NCBI RefSeq assembly: GCF_002355415.1
Contig: NZ_AP014936.1
Coordinates: 3,881,501 to 3,945,500 of the forward strand
Reading direction: 5' to 3'
Length of the DNA: 64,000 bases
From: Sulfurifustis variabilis
GTDB lineage: Bacteria; Pseudomonadota; Gammaproteobacteria; Acidiferrobacterales; Sulfurifustaceae
The position numbers were made by a program, and so were the translations under genes. Below are positions 26,829 to 35,052 of the stretch, piece by piece. The first letter of the stretch is position 1. Each line of letters opens with the position of its first letter. Under the pieces are notes generated by a model. That model ran no database searches. It had not been told where the DNA came from and saw nothing but the letters and a program-made list of their open reading frames with translations.

Positions 26829-27637
26829 TGCGAACGGCTCCTCCGGTCGTCCTTGTCTTCGGCGGCAGCGATCCGACCGGCGGCGCCGGCCTCCCTGCCG
26901 ACATCCTGGCGATCGCCAGCATGGGCTGCCACCCGGCGCCGGTCGTCACGGCAATCACCGCGCAGGACACGACAGGCATCAAGGAGTTCATGTCGCTCCC
27001 GCCCGAGCTCGTGATCGCGCAGGCGCGCGCCATTCTCGAGGACATGCCGGTCGCCGCGCTCAAGACCGGGATGATGGGCAACTCCGCGATCGCAAGCGCG
27101 ATCGCGAGCATTGCGGACGATTACCCGGACATCCCCCTCATCGTCGATCCGGTGGCGAGCTCCGGTCGTGGCGATCCGCTCAGCGAGGAGCCCCTGGACG
27201 AGGCGCTGCGCGTGCTGCTGCTGCCGCGGGCGCTGCTCCTGACGCCCAACAGCGAGGAGGCGCGCCGCCTCGCGCCCGACGCCGATACCCTCGATGCCTG
27301 CGCGCAGGAACTGCTCTCGCTCGGGAGCGAGTATGTGCTGATCACCGGGACGCACGAGCGCACGCCCCAAGTGCATCATCGGCTCTACGGAAACAAGCGC
27401 CTGCTCGACACCTTCACCTTCGAACGGCTTCCGCAGACGTATCACGGCTCCGGCTGCACGCTGGCTGCCGCCTGCGCGGCCGTGCTCGCGCACGGCCTCG
27501 ATCCCGCGAACGCCATCACCCAGGCCCTGCACTACACGTGGAGCACCCTGAAGCACGGTTACCGGCTGGGGATGGGCCAGCACATCCCCGACCGGCTCTA
27601 TTGGGGGCGCGTGACGGACCTGTCTCGGCTGAAATGA
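26828..27637 (+). CDS. thiD: Hydroxymethylpyrimidine/phosphomethylpyrimidine kinase
   Basis: A 269-residue ribokinase-fold enzyme that phosphorylates HMP and HMP-phosphate to HMP-PP for thiamine synthesis. Motifs seen are [16 protein letters not shown] near the N-terminus, [18 protein letters not shown] and the anion-hole motif [11 protein letters not shown] with the catalytic Asp replaced by Cys210 in GSGC, as is usual for ThiD. ATGA overlap joins it to thiE downstream. No TPP riboswitch is seen upstream of hemH. Confidence 0.95.
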   Translation: MRTAPPVVLVFGGSDPTGGAGLPADILAIASMGCHPAPVVTAITAQDTTGIKEFMSLPPELVIAQARAILEDMPVAALKTGMMGNSAIASAIASIADDYPDIPLIVDPVASSGRGDPLSEEPLDEALRVLLLPRALLLTPNSEEARRLAPDADTLDACAQELLSLGSEYVLITGTHERTPQVHHRLYGNKRLLDTFTFERLPQTYHGSGCTLAAACAAVLAHGLDPANAITQALHYTWSTLKHGYRLGMGQHIPDRLYWGRVTDLSRLK

Positions 27638-28293
27638 CCCGCCCCCCGATCCGCGGGCTCTACGCCATCGCGGATACCGACGTGATCTCCGTGCAACGGC
27701 TCACCGAGGCGGTGGCGCAGGCAATTGCGGGCGGGGCGAGGCTCGTGCAGTACAGAAACAAGACGGGCCCGGCCGACGAGCGCGAACGCCTGGCGCAAAG
27801 CCTTGCGACCGTCTGCCGCCAACACGATGTGCTCTACGTCGTCAACGACGACGCCGATCTCGCGGCGGCGGTCGGTGCCGACGGAGTCCACGTCGGCCGC
27901 GACGATGCCCCGATCGCGAAAGTGCGCGAGCGGCTCGGGCCGCGAAGGCTCGTCGGGGTCTCGTGCTACAACGACTTGGGGCTTGCCGTCCAGGCCGAGG
28001 CGGCAGGGGCGGATTACGTCGCGTTCGGCAGCTTCTTCCCCTCGCCGACGAAGCCGCAGGCGGTGCGCGCCGACATCGACCTGCTGCGGCGGGCCCGCTC
28101 GCGTCTGCGTGTGCCCGTGGTTGCGATCGGCGGCATCACGCCCGAAAATGGCGCGCGCCTGGTCGCCGCCGGCGCCGACGCGCTCGCGGTGATCACGGGC
28201 GTTTTCGCGCAATCCGACATCGAAGCGGCGGCCCGCCGTTACGCGCAACTGTTCGAGCAGCGAACCGATGAAACCAAGCACAGCCCGACCTGA
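27634..28293 (+). CDS. thiE: Thiamine phosphate synthase
   Basis: A 219-residue TIM-barrel enzyme that joins HMP-PP and the thiazole phosphate into thiamine phosphate. Typical motifs are QYRNKT (pyrophosphate binding), [33 protein letters not shown] and [10 protein letters not shown]. It begins in a 4-base ATGA overlap with thiD and its 3' end overlaps hemL by 26 bp, so the four genes are tightly coupled although they serve haem and thiamine pathways. Confidence 0.95.
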   Translation: MTRPPIRGLYAIADTDVISVQRLTEAVAQAIAGGARLVQYRNKTGPADERERLAQSLATVCRQHDVLYVVNDDADLAAAVGADGVHVGRDDAPIAKVRERLGPRRLVGVSCYNDLGLAVQAEAAGADYVAFGSFFPSPTKPQAVRADIDLLRRARSRLRVPVVAIGGITPENGARLVAAGADALAVITGVFAQSDIEAAARRYAQLFEQRTDETKHSPT

Positions 28294-29566
28294 GTCCGCG
28301 CGACTTTTCGACGCCGCGCGACGTTCCATCGCCGGCGGCGTCAATTCCGCCGTGCGCGCCTTCAAGGGCGTGGGCGGCGATCCGGTGTTCTTCGAGCGGG
28401 GGCAGGGCGCGTACCTGTGGGACGTCGACGGCCGCCGTTATATCGATTACGTCGGCTCCTGGGGACCGATGATCGTCGGTCACGCACACCCGGCCGTCGT
28501 AGAGGCCGTGCAGGAAGCGGCCGCTCGCGGACTGAGCTTCGGCGCGCCCACCGCGATCGAGACGGAGATGGCCGAGCTGATCCGTGCGTTCGTGCCGTCG
28601 ATCGAGAAGGTGCGCATGGTCAGCTCAGGCACCGAAGCGACCATGAGCGCCATCCGGCTCGCGCGCGGTTACACGGGGCGGGACCGCATCATCAAGTTCG
28701 AAGGCTGCTATCACGGCAGTGGCGACTCCCTGCTGGTGAAGGCCGGCTCCAGCGCGCTGACGCTCGGCGTGCCGTCGTCGCCCGGCGTACCCGCCGCGTT
28801 GGCGAACCTGACGCTCAATCTCGAGTACAACAACCTCGCGCAGGTGGCGGAGGCTTTCGCGCGCCACGCCGACGAGATCGCCTGCGTGATCGTCGAGCCG
28901 GTCGCCGGCAACATGAACTGCGTGCCCCCGATTCCCGGTTTCCTGCAAGGTTTGAGGGAGCTGTGCACCCGCCACGGCGCGCTCCTCGTCTTCGACGAGG
29001 TGATGACCGGCTTCCGGGTCGCACTCGGTGGCGCGCAGGGCCTCTACGGCGTAACGCCCGACCTGACGACGCTCGGCAAGGTGATCGGCGGGGGTCTGCC
29101 GGTGGGGGCGTTCGGCGGGCGCGCGGACATCATGGACCGGATCACCCCGGACGGGGCCATCTTCCATGCGGGCACGCTTTCCGGCTGCCCGGTGGCGATG
29201 GCGGCGGGCATCGCTACATTGCGCCAGATCGGCAAGCCCGGATTCTTCGAGGCGCTGGCGGCGAAATCGCGTACTCTCACCGAAGGTTTGCTCGGTGCGG
29301 CGCGCCGCGCCGGCGTGCCGTTGAGTACGCAGTCCGTGGGCGGCATGTTCGGCTTCTTCTTCACCGCCGAGCCCGCGGTCACCCGGTTCGCGCAGGTGAC
29401 CGCTTGCGACATCGACCGGTTCCGACGCTTCTTCCACGCCATGCTCGACGAAGGCGTTTACCTGGCGCCCTCGGCGTACGAGGCGGGGTTCGTCTCCGCC
29501 GCGCACTCGGACGTCGACCTCGAGACGACCGTGCAGGCCGCCCGAAGGGCCTTCTCCCGGCTGTAA
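28268..29566 (+). CDS. hemL: Glutamate-1-semialdehyde 2,1-aminomutase
   Basis: A 432-residue PLP enzyme converting glutamate-1-semialdehyde to 5-aminolevulinate in the C5 haem pathway. The PLP lysine is K271 ([18 protein letters not shown]), [16 protein letters not shown] binds the phosphate, and [10 protein letters not shown] holds the conserved Asp. It overlaps the end of thiE. Its stop codon sits at the edge of a strong minus-strand terminator, and no good plus-strand terminator follows. Confidence 0.96.
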   Translation: MKPSTARPESARLFDAARRSIAGGVNSAVRAFKGVGGDPVFFERGQGAYLWDVDGRRYIDYVGSWGPMIVGHAHPAVVEAVQEAAARGLSFGAPTAIETEMAELIRAFVPSIEKVRMVSSGTEATMSAIRLARGYTGRDRIIKFEGCYHGSGDSLLVKAGSSALTLGVPSSPGVPAALANLTLNLEYNNLAQVAEAFARHADEIACVIVEPVAGNMNCVPPIPGFLQGLRELCTRHGALLVFDEVMTGFRVALGGAQGLYGVTPDLTTLGKVIGGGLPVGAFGGRADIMDRITPDGAIFHAGTLSGCPVAMAAGIATLRQIGKPGFFEALAAKSRTLTEGLLGAARRAGVPLSTQSVGGMFGFFFTAEPAVTRFAQVTACDIDRFRRFFHAMLDEGVYLAPSAYEAGFVSAAHSDVDLETTVQAARRAFSRL

Positions 29567-29593
29567 AAAAAGCGGGCCGGTTTGACCGGCCCG
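29564..29593 (-). terminator. Rho-independent terminator of the small sigma-54 gene
   Basis: CGGGCCGGT (29573-29581) and ACCGGCCCG (29585-29593) form a perfect 9-bp stem. On the minus strand a run of seven T follows directly. The T-run overlaps the hemL stop codon. Orientation fits the small gene at 29624-29860. The hairpin itself could also slow plus-strand transcription leaving hemL. Confidence 0.88.
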
Positions 29594-29623
29594 TCGCACC
29601 CCGCACGGCAATCCCGTGCAGCT

Positions 29624-29860
29624 TTAACTCACCAGAATGTTCTCGGACGCGAAACGGACGATCGCGGCCTGCGGATGCATCGCCTCGTCGTTAAGGGCGA
29701 TATCCACGCCGAGAATGGCGACCACATCGTTATGGTCCCGCACGAACGGCAGCTCCTCGCGCAGGTAGCCGTAGTGGGTCTCGTTCATGTAAACGACGTT
29801 CGGGCGCTCTCCGTGGTTGCGCTCGTAACTGCTCACCAATGTAACGATGTGGCTCAGCAT
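29624..29860 (-). CDS. Small conserved-looking hypothetical protein, 78 residues
   Basis: I do not recognise this protein. It is a 78-residue, probably cytoplasmic protein without a signal peptide, starting MLSHIVTLVSSYERNHGERP and containing VVYMNETHYGYLREEL. It is certainly expressed in a designed way: GAGGAG lies before the ATG, a perfect sigma-54 promoter motif lies about 63 bp upstream and a strong terminator follows the stop. So it is a single-gene transcription unit under an enhancer-binding protein. Confidence 0.8.
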   Translation of the reverse strand: MLSHIVTLVSSYERNHGERPNVVYMNETHYGYLREELPFVRDHNDVVAILGVDIALNDEAMHPQAAIVRFASENILVS

Positions 29861-29922
29861 ATCGTGCTCCTCTGCCGTCGTTCCGGCTCCGCCGGTGCGG
29901 CCTTTCTCTTTGCCATAGAAGG

Positions 29923-29938
29923 AGCAATACTCGTGCCA
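29923..29938 (-). promoter_or_regulatory. Sigma-54 promoter with perfect consensus
   Basis: On the minus strand the sequence is TGGCACG-AGTA-TTGCT, an exact match to the sigma-54 -24/-12 consensus with correct GG-GC spacing. The predicted start is near 29912, giving a leader of about 52 bases before the 78-residue gene. A 13-bp palindrome ATAAA-TGC-TTTAT at 29970-29982 lies upstream and could be an activator or IHF site. Confidence 0.8.
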
Positions 29939-30074
29939 CGGGTATCGAACACAAACAACTAATTGAGGTATAAAGCATTTATTCGGGACGCACTACCGGA
30001 AAGGGGGTCTAAGGGCTGCCGCGCATTGCGTGCCCCGGCTGCCCCCGGGCGTCAGCTGGCCTGGGCCATCAACG

Positions 30075-30098
30075 AAAAAGGGGGCGCTTGGCGCCCCC
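30075..30098 (-). terminator. Rho-independent terminator of cytochrome c4
   Basis: GGGGGCGC-TTG-GCGCCCCC is a perfect 8-bp stem at 30080-30098. On the minus strand five T residues follow (30079-30075). It lies 29 bp after the stop of the cytochrome c4 gene. A short T-run on the plus strand makes it possibly bidirectional. Confidence 0.85.
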
Positions 30099-30127
30099 TT
30101 TCCCGTCCGCCCGTCTCCGACAGGCGG

Positions 30128-30745
30128 TCAGTGGAGGCCCGCCATGTACTCGGAAACGGCCTTGATCTCCGCTTCCGACATGCGGAAGGCGATTCGGGTC
30201 ATCATCTCGTCGTCGTTGGAGCGCTTGCTCGACTTGAATGCCAGCAATTGCTTTTCCGTGTACGACGCCGTTTGTCCCGTCACTCGCGGAAATCGCGGCG
30301 GAATGCCGTGGCCCGAAGGCCCATGGCAGCTCATGCAGGCCGAGACACCGGTTTTCGCGTTGCCGCCGCGGTAGATGCGCTCCCCCTTCTCGGCGAGCTC
30401 CTTGTTGGCCGCTGCGCCCGGCTTGATCTTCTGGGCCGCGTAGTACGCCGCCAGGTCCTTCATGTCCTTCTCGCTGAGCGGCGCCGCCATACCCGACATC
30501 AGCGGGTCGGTTCGCTTGCCGGACTTGAAGTCGGCAAGCTGCTTGACCAGGTATTCGGGTATCTGGCCCGCGAGCTTCGGCCAGCTGGGGTCTGCTCCCC
30601 CGTTGCCGTCGACGCCGTGACAGGCGGCACATGCCCCCGCTTTGGCCTTGCCCGCCGCGACGTCACCCTCGAACTTGGCCTGTGCAATGCCCGCCGCGAG
30701 CGCGAAGGCGACACCGAAGAATACGGAGATACGAACTGGAAACAT
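30128..30745 (-). CDS. Dihaem cytochrome c4
   Basis: A 205-residue periplasmic electron carrier with signal peptide (MFPVRISVFFGVAFALAAGIAQ) and two homologous c-type haem domains. The haem-binding motifs are CAACH (39-43) and CMSCH (137-141), and a Met ligand is likely in each domain (M86 region and the MTRIAFRM region). Cytochrome c4 usually donates electrons to a terminal oxidase. It may link the respiratory chain to the multihaem locus further downstream. It has its own sigma-70 promoter and terminator, so it is monocistronic. Confidence 0.94.
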   Translation of the reverse strand: MFPVRISVFFGVAFALAAGIAQAKFEGDVAAGKAKAGACAACHGVDGNGGADPSWPKLAGQIPEYLVKQLADFKSGKRTDPLMSGMAAPLSEKDMKDLAAYYAAQKIKPGAAANKELAEKGERIYRGGNAKTGVSACMSCHGPSGHGIPPRFPRVTGQTASYTEKQLLAFKSSKRSNDDEMMTRIAFRMSEAEIKAVSEYMAGLH

Positions 30746-30789
30746 CCTAAATCCCCCAGAAACAGCGGGCGCCGCCCAAGAAGCCCCGC

Positions 30790-30818
30790 CTTATACCAAG
30801 AGCCTCCGGGTGGGTCAA
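30790..30818 (-). promoter_or_regulatory. Sigma-70 promoter of cytochrome c4
   Basis: On the minus strand TTGACC (30818-30813) and TATAAG (30795-30790) are separated by exactly 17 bp. The -35 has five and the -10 five matches to consensus. The start would be near 30783, about 38 bases before the ATG. Confidence 0.8.
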
Positions 30819-30857
30819 TTTTGAGGGCGCCAGCGCGGCAAGGGCAGGAAGCGGGAC

Positions 30858-30895
30858 AAAAAAAGCCCCGGAAACAAGGGGAGAGAGTCCGGGGC
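30858..30895 (-). terminator. Rho-independent terminator downstream of polA
   Basis: GCCCCGGA and TCCGGGGC form an 8-bp stem with a 15-base loop, followed on the minus strand by seven T residues. It ends either the polA transcript or the candidate small RNA. Confidence 0.82.
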
Positions 30896-30976
30896 CGAAC
30901 AACGTCCCGGAATTTTGGTTCCGGGACTTCCCCGCTCAGGGAGGAGGAGCGGGGAGAACGATCTTCCAACCGTTCA
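30858..30976 (-). ncRNA. Candidate structured small RNA downstream of polA
   Basis: Read on the minus strand, the segment contains four consecutive inverted repeats: GAACG/CGTTC (30956-30975), CCCCGCTC/GAGCGGGG (30930-30954), GTCCCGGAA/TTCCGGGAC (30904-30927) and GCCCCGGA/TCCGGGGC (30865-30895). The last ends in seven T residues (30864-30858). In E. coli and Pseudomonas, small RNAs (Spot 42, ErsA) are encoded next to polA, so the position is suggestive. I could not find a convincing promoter of its own, so it may instead be the processed 3' end of the polA mRNA. The 5' end is a guess. Confidence 0.45.
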
Positions 30977-31036
30977 TCGTCTATGACCGGGCCGCTCCTG
31001 GATGGTTCGGGCGGATCGAAAATCGGTTCAGCCCTT

Positions 31037-33811
31037 TTAATGGGCCTCGTCCCAGTTGGCTCCCACACCCACGTCCACCACGAGGGGAACCTCGAGCGTG
31101 GCCACGGTGGCCATGGCGTCACGGACCCGCTCGATGGCAGTTTCGACGAACCCCTCGGCGACCTCGAACACCAGTTCGTCATGGACCTGCATGATCATGC
31201 GCACCGGCGCGCGGCTCTCGGTTATCCAGCGATCGACCGCCAGCATGGCGCGCTTGATCAGGTCCGCGGCGGTACCCTGCATCGGCGCGTTGATGGCCGC
31301 CCGCTCGGCGCCTTGCCGGCGAGAGACGTTCGGGGCGTTGATGTCGGGCAGATGGAGACGGCGTCCGAAGAGCGTTTCCACGTACCCCCGCGTGCGCGCC
31401 TGCTCCCGCGTCCGGTCCATGAAGGCCTTCACGCCCGGATAACGCGCGAAGTAAAGGTCGACATATTGCTGTGCCGCCGCACGATCGATCTTGAGCTGTC
31501 GCGACAGCCCGAAGGCCGACATGCCGTAGATCAGACCGAAGTTGATCGCCTTCGCCGCACGCCGCATCTCGTCCGGTACCTGGTCGGGCGGCAGCCCGAA
31601 CACCTCGGCGGCGGTGGCCCGGTGGATGTCCTGTCCGGCGGCGAACGCCTGGATCAGGCCCGGGTCGCCGGAGAGATGCGCCATGATGCGCAGCTCGATC
31701 TGCGAGTAATCGGCCGAGACGATGCGGTAGCCCGGTTCGGGAACGAAGGCCTGGCGGATGCGCCGGCCTTCGGCCGTGCGGACGGGAATGTTCTGGAGGT
31801 TGGGATCCGACGACGACAGCCGCCCCGTTGCGGCGACCGCCTGGTGATAGCAGGTGTGCACGCGGCCGGTAGCGGGATTGATCATCTCGGGGAGCTTGTC
31901 GGTATAGGTCGACTTGAGCTTCGCGAGGCTCCGGTACTCCAGGATGAGGCGCGGCAGCGGGTAGTCGAGCGCCAGCTCGGCGAGCACGTCCTCTCCGGTC
32001 GAGGGCTGGCCGGTCGGCGTCTTGCGCAGCACCGGAAGCGCGAGCTTCCGGAACAGGATCTCCTGGATCTGCTTCGGGGAGTCGAGGTTGAAGGGTTGCC
32101 CGGCGGCGGAGTGCGCTTCCCGCTCGATCTCGAGCATACGGTGCGCGAGCTCGCCGCTCTGGCGCCGCAGCATTTCGACGTCGATGCGCACGCCGTTTCG
32201 TTCCATTCGTGAAAGCACGGCGACCAGCGGGAGCTCGAGCTCGCGGAAGAGCGTCACGAGCGCCCGGTTCTGCTCGAGACGCGGCCAGAGACACGCGTGC
32301 AGCCGCAGGGTCAGGTCGGCGTCCTCGCCGGCATAAGCGGCGGCCTGTTCGATCGCCACTTCACGGAAGTTGATCTGCGCCTTTCCCTTGCCTGCGACGT
32401 CCTCGTACTTGACCGTCTTGTAGCCGAGGTACTTGAGGGCGAGGCTCTCCATGTCGTGACGCGACGCCGTCGAGTCGAGCACGTACGACTCGAGCATCGT
32501 ATCGTAAGCGACGCCGCGCAGCGCGATGCCGCAGTTCGCCAGTACGGTCGTGGCGTACTTGAGGTTGTGCCCCACCTTGCTCCGGCGCTCGTCTTCGAGC
32601 AGCGGCTTCAGCCGCGCGAGCACCGCGTCGCGGTCGAGCTGCTCCGGCGCGCCGGGGTAAGCGTGCGCGAGCGGGACGTAGGCGCCTTCGCCCGCTCGAA
32701 CGGTAAAGGCAATGCCGACCAGCTCGGCGCGCGGCGCGTCGGGGCTCGTCGCCTCGGTCCCGAGCGCGAAGAGCTCGGCGCCGGCGAGACGTTCGAGCCA
32801 GCGTTCCAGCGCCGCTTGGTCGAGCACGGTCTCGTACGACGCTCGTTCGCCCGGGACCGTCGTCGACGCCGGGGGATTGACGCCGCCGAGCTCGGCGAGC
32901 CAGGTCCTGAACTCGAGCCGCGAGTAGAGCTCGCGCAGGCGGGCGGTGTCCGGCGGCAGTCGCTTCAAGTCACGGGGACCGAGCGCGAGGGGGACGTCGC
33001 ACTTGATGGTCGCGAGCTCGCGCGCGAGCGGCAGCACGGGCAGGGCGGCGCGCAGGCTGTCGCCGACCTTGCCCGGAATCCCGGCGGCGCCGGCGATGAC
33101 GGCCTCGAGCGAGCCGTGCTCCGCGAGCCACCTGGCGGCGGTCTTCGGACCGACACCGGGCACCCCGGGGATGTTGTCGACCGAATCGCCGACGAGCGCC
33201 AGGAAGTCGATGATGCGCTCGGGCGGCACGCCGAACTTCTCGATGACCTTCGCGCGATCGTAGACCGTTCCGGTCATCGTGTTGACCAGCGTCACGTGAC
33301 CGTCCACGAGCTGCGTCATGTCCTTGTCGCCGGTCGACACCAGCGTGCTCATGCCCTGCGACGCGGCGAGCCGGGCGAGCGTTCCGATGACGTCGTCCGC
33401 CTCCACGTTGTCGATCTGCAGCAGGGGGAAGCCCAGGGCTCGCACGATCTCGTGAATCGGCTCGATCTGGGCCGAGAGGGCGTCGGGCATGGGCGGCCGG
33501 TTCGCCTTGTACTCGGGGTACACGTCGTCGCGGAACGTCCTGCCCTTGGCGTCGAACACGACCGCGACGTACGCGGGGTCGTAATCGGCGAGCAGCTTGC
33601 GCAGCATATTCGTAACGCCGTACACCGCCCCGGTCGCTTCGCCGCGGGAGTTGGTGAGGCTCGGCATGGCGTGGAAGGCGCGGTACAGATAAGATGACCC
33701 GTCGACCAGGACCAGCGTGTTCGCGCCGTCGGCCCGACGAGGCGTATCGGCGGGCTCGGGCTTGCGCGCCGGGGCCGGTGCGCCGTCAGATTGAGGTTTT
33801 TTCCGTGGCAT
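31037..33811 (-). CDS. polA: DNA polymerase I with degenerate proofreading site
   Basis: A 924-residue DNA polymerase I for repair and Okazaki-fragment processing. It has a 5'-3' exonuclease domain (about residues 32-300; VEADDVIGTLA, GVPGVGPKTA), a 3'-5' exonuclease-like domain (about 325-525) and a polymerase domain (SADYSQIELRI, QVHDELVFEV). Compared with E. coli, the proofreading residues D355 and D424 correspond here to Gly351 (FALGTEA) and Ala420 (LKYATTV). E357 and D501 equivalents (E353, D497) remain. Loss of these metal-binding aspartates should abolish or strongly reduce proofreading. The N-terminus is about 25-30 residues longer than in E. coli. Confidence 0.96.
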   Translation of the reverse strand: MPRKKPQSDGAPAPARKPEPADTPRRADGANTLVLVDGSSYLYRAFHAMPSLTNSRGEATGAVYGVTNMLRKLLADYDPAYVAVVFDAKGRTFRDDVYPEYKANRPPMPDALSAQIEPIHEIVRALGFPLLQIDNVEADDVIGTLARLAASQGMSTLVSTGDKDMTQLVDGHVTLVNTMTGTVYDRAKVIEKFGVPPERIIDFLALVGDSVDNIPGVPGVGPKTAARWLAEHGSLEAVIAGAAGIPGKVGDSLRAALPVLPLARELATIKCDVPLALGPRDLKRLPPDTARLRELYSRLEFRTWLAELGGVNPPASTTVPGERASYETVLDQAALERWLERLAGAELFALGTEATSPDAPRAELVGIAFTVRAGEGAYVPLAHAYPGAPEQLDRDAVLARLKPLLEDERRSKVGHNLKYATTVLANCGIALRGVAYDTMLESYVLDSTASRHDMESLALKYLGYKTVKYEDVAGKGKAQINFREVAIEQAAAYAGEDADLTLRLHACLWPRLEQNRALVTLFRELELPLVAVLSRMERNGVRIDVEMLRRQSGELAHRMLEIEREAHSAAGQPFNLDSPKQIQEILFRKLALPVLRKTPTGQPSTGEDVLAELALDYPLPRLILEYRSLAKLKSTYTDKLPEMINPATGRVHTCYHQAVAATGRLSSSDPNLQNIPVRTAEGRRIRQAFVPEPGYRIVSADYSQIELRIMAHLSGDPGLIQAFAAGQDIHRATAAEVFGLPPDQVPDEMRRAAKAINFGLIYGMSAFGLSRQLKIDRAAAQQYVDLYFARYPGVKAFMDRTREQARTRGYVETLFGRRLHLPDINAPNVSRRQGAERAAINAPMQGTAADLIKRAMLAVDRWITESRAPVRMIMQVHDELVFEVAEGFVETAIERVRDAMATVATLEVPLVVDVGVGANWDEAH

Positions 33812-33864
33812 CAGGTACGTGTCCGGCCGCGATCCGCGACCGTGCGGTGCGCTAGATAGCTCTT

Positions 33865-34602
33865 ATGGATGATCCGACCCCGCCGACCGACTCGCGCGCC
33901 AACCTGCGCACTCCGCTCATGCCTTCGGGCATCATGGCCCGCGAGTCCTGGAAGATCTTCCGGATCATGGCCGAGTTCGTGGAGGGATTCGAGCGGCTTT
34001 CGCAGATCCAGCCCTCGGTGAGCGTCTTCGGCTCTTCGCGCACGCCGCCCGGTCACCCCTATTATGCCCTGACCGAGGAGATCGGGCGAAAGCTGTCCGA
34101 CGCGGGCTTCGCGGTGGTGAGCGGCGGAGGGCCGGGCCTCATGGAGGCGGCGAACAAGGGCGCGTTCGCCGGCCGGAGCCCGAGCGTCGGGCTGAACATC
34201 CACCTGCCTCACGAGCAGGCGGCCAATCCCTTCCACAACGTCACGCTCACCTTCCAGCACTTCTTCGCGCGCAAGGTGATGTTCGTGAAGTACGCGAAAG
34301 CGTACGTCGTGTTGCCGGGGGGCTTCGGCACACTCGACGAGCTCGTCGAGGCGCTGACGCTGGTCCAGACGGGGAAGAGCGTGCGCATGCCGATCATCCT
34401 CGTGCACCGGCCGTTCTGGAGCGGATTGATCGACTGGTTCAGCCGGACGCTCGTCGCCGAAGGCGTCATCAGTGGCGAGGACCTGAGCCTGTTCGCCGTG
34501 GTCGACACCGCGGACGAGGTGCTCGATGCCATCTTCCGCTTCTACGAGCGCGTGGGATTCGAGCCGTCGGAGGAAGAACAGGAGATCAAGCTGAACCTAT
34601 GA
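33865..34602 (+). CDS. LOG-family (TIGR00730) Rossmann-fold protein
   Basis: A 245-residue protein with the lysine-decarboxylase-like/LOG signature: FGSSRTPPGHPYY, SGGGPGLMEAANKGA and the catalytic PGGFGTLDELVE. Characterised members are nucleoside 5'-monophosphate phosphoribohydrolases that release a free base (cytokinin activation in some hosts) or act in nucleotide housekeeping. The first ~45 residues are an extension. It is divergent from polA with only 53 bp between the starts, and its stop overlaps the next ATG (ATGA). Confidence 0.88.
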   Translation: MDDPTPPTDSRANLRTPLMPSGIMARESWKIFRIMAEFVEGFERLSQIQPSVSVFGSSRTPPGHPYYALTEEIGRKLSDAGFAVVSGGGPGLMEAANKGAFAGRSPSVGLNIHLPHEQAANPFHNVTLTFQHFFARKVMFVKYAKAYVVLPGGFGTLDELVEALTLVQTGKSVRMPIILVHRPFWSGLIDWFSRTLVAEGVISGEDLSLFAVVDTADEVLDAIFRFYERVGFEPSEEEQEIKLNL

Positions 34603-34976
34603 ACACCAAGACGTCTGCCGTCGTCCTCGCCGTGTTGCTGCTCGGCGGCCTCGCCGCAGCCCCGCCCCTCCCCGGCGCCGAACGCCCGGCACCTCCGCCG
34701 GCCGCGGTGCCCGAGCCCCCGCCACCGCCCGAGCAGTACGACCCGCCCGATCTTCCGGGCGCCGAAGTCGACGAGCTCGAGCCGGAGGTCACCATTACCA
34801 CCCGTGGCACGGAGATTCACGAAGAGTACCGGCTGAACGGCCAGCTCTACATGGTGAAAGTGACGCCCGCCAAGGGCCGGCCGTATTACCTGATATACGA
34901 CGAGGTCGGACGAGCCCGGCGCAGCGATCTCGAGCCGGACATCATGGTCCCGAACTGGGTCATCAAACGGTTCTGA
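34599..34976 (+). CDS. DUF2782 family exported protein
   Basis: A 125-residue protein with a signal peptide (MNTKTSAVVLAVLLLGGLAAA), a Pro-rich linker (residues 30-52) and a conserved C-terminal domain (VTITTRGTEIHEEYRLNGQL ... YYLIYDEVG ... VPNWVIKRF). This matches DUF2782, a family of unknown function found in gammaproteobacteria, often near polA as here. It overlaps the LOG gene by 4 bases, so the two are co-translated. Confidence 0.85.
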   Translation: MNTKTSAVVLAVLLLGGLAAAPPLPGAERPAPPPAAVPEPPPPPEQYDPPDLPGAEVDELEPEVTITTRGTEIHEEYRLNGQLYMVKVTPAKGRPYYLIYDEVGRARRSDLEPDIMVPNWVIKRF

Positions 34977-35040
34977 GGTTCGGACCGACTCTCCGCGCTG
35001 CGCAGTCAGGCCGGCGGAAACCGCGCTGTCGGCGGCCCGT

Positions 35041-35046
35041 TATAAT
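35041..35046 (+). promoter_or_regulatory. Consensus -10 box adjacent to a start codon
   Basis: TATAAT lies 6 bases before the ATG at 35053. If it acts as a -10 element, the transcript would begin at or next to the A of the ATG, giving a leaderless mRNA. The -35 is poor, and no ribosome-binding site is seen before the gene. Confidence 0.4.
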
Positions 35047-35052
35047 GGCGCG

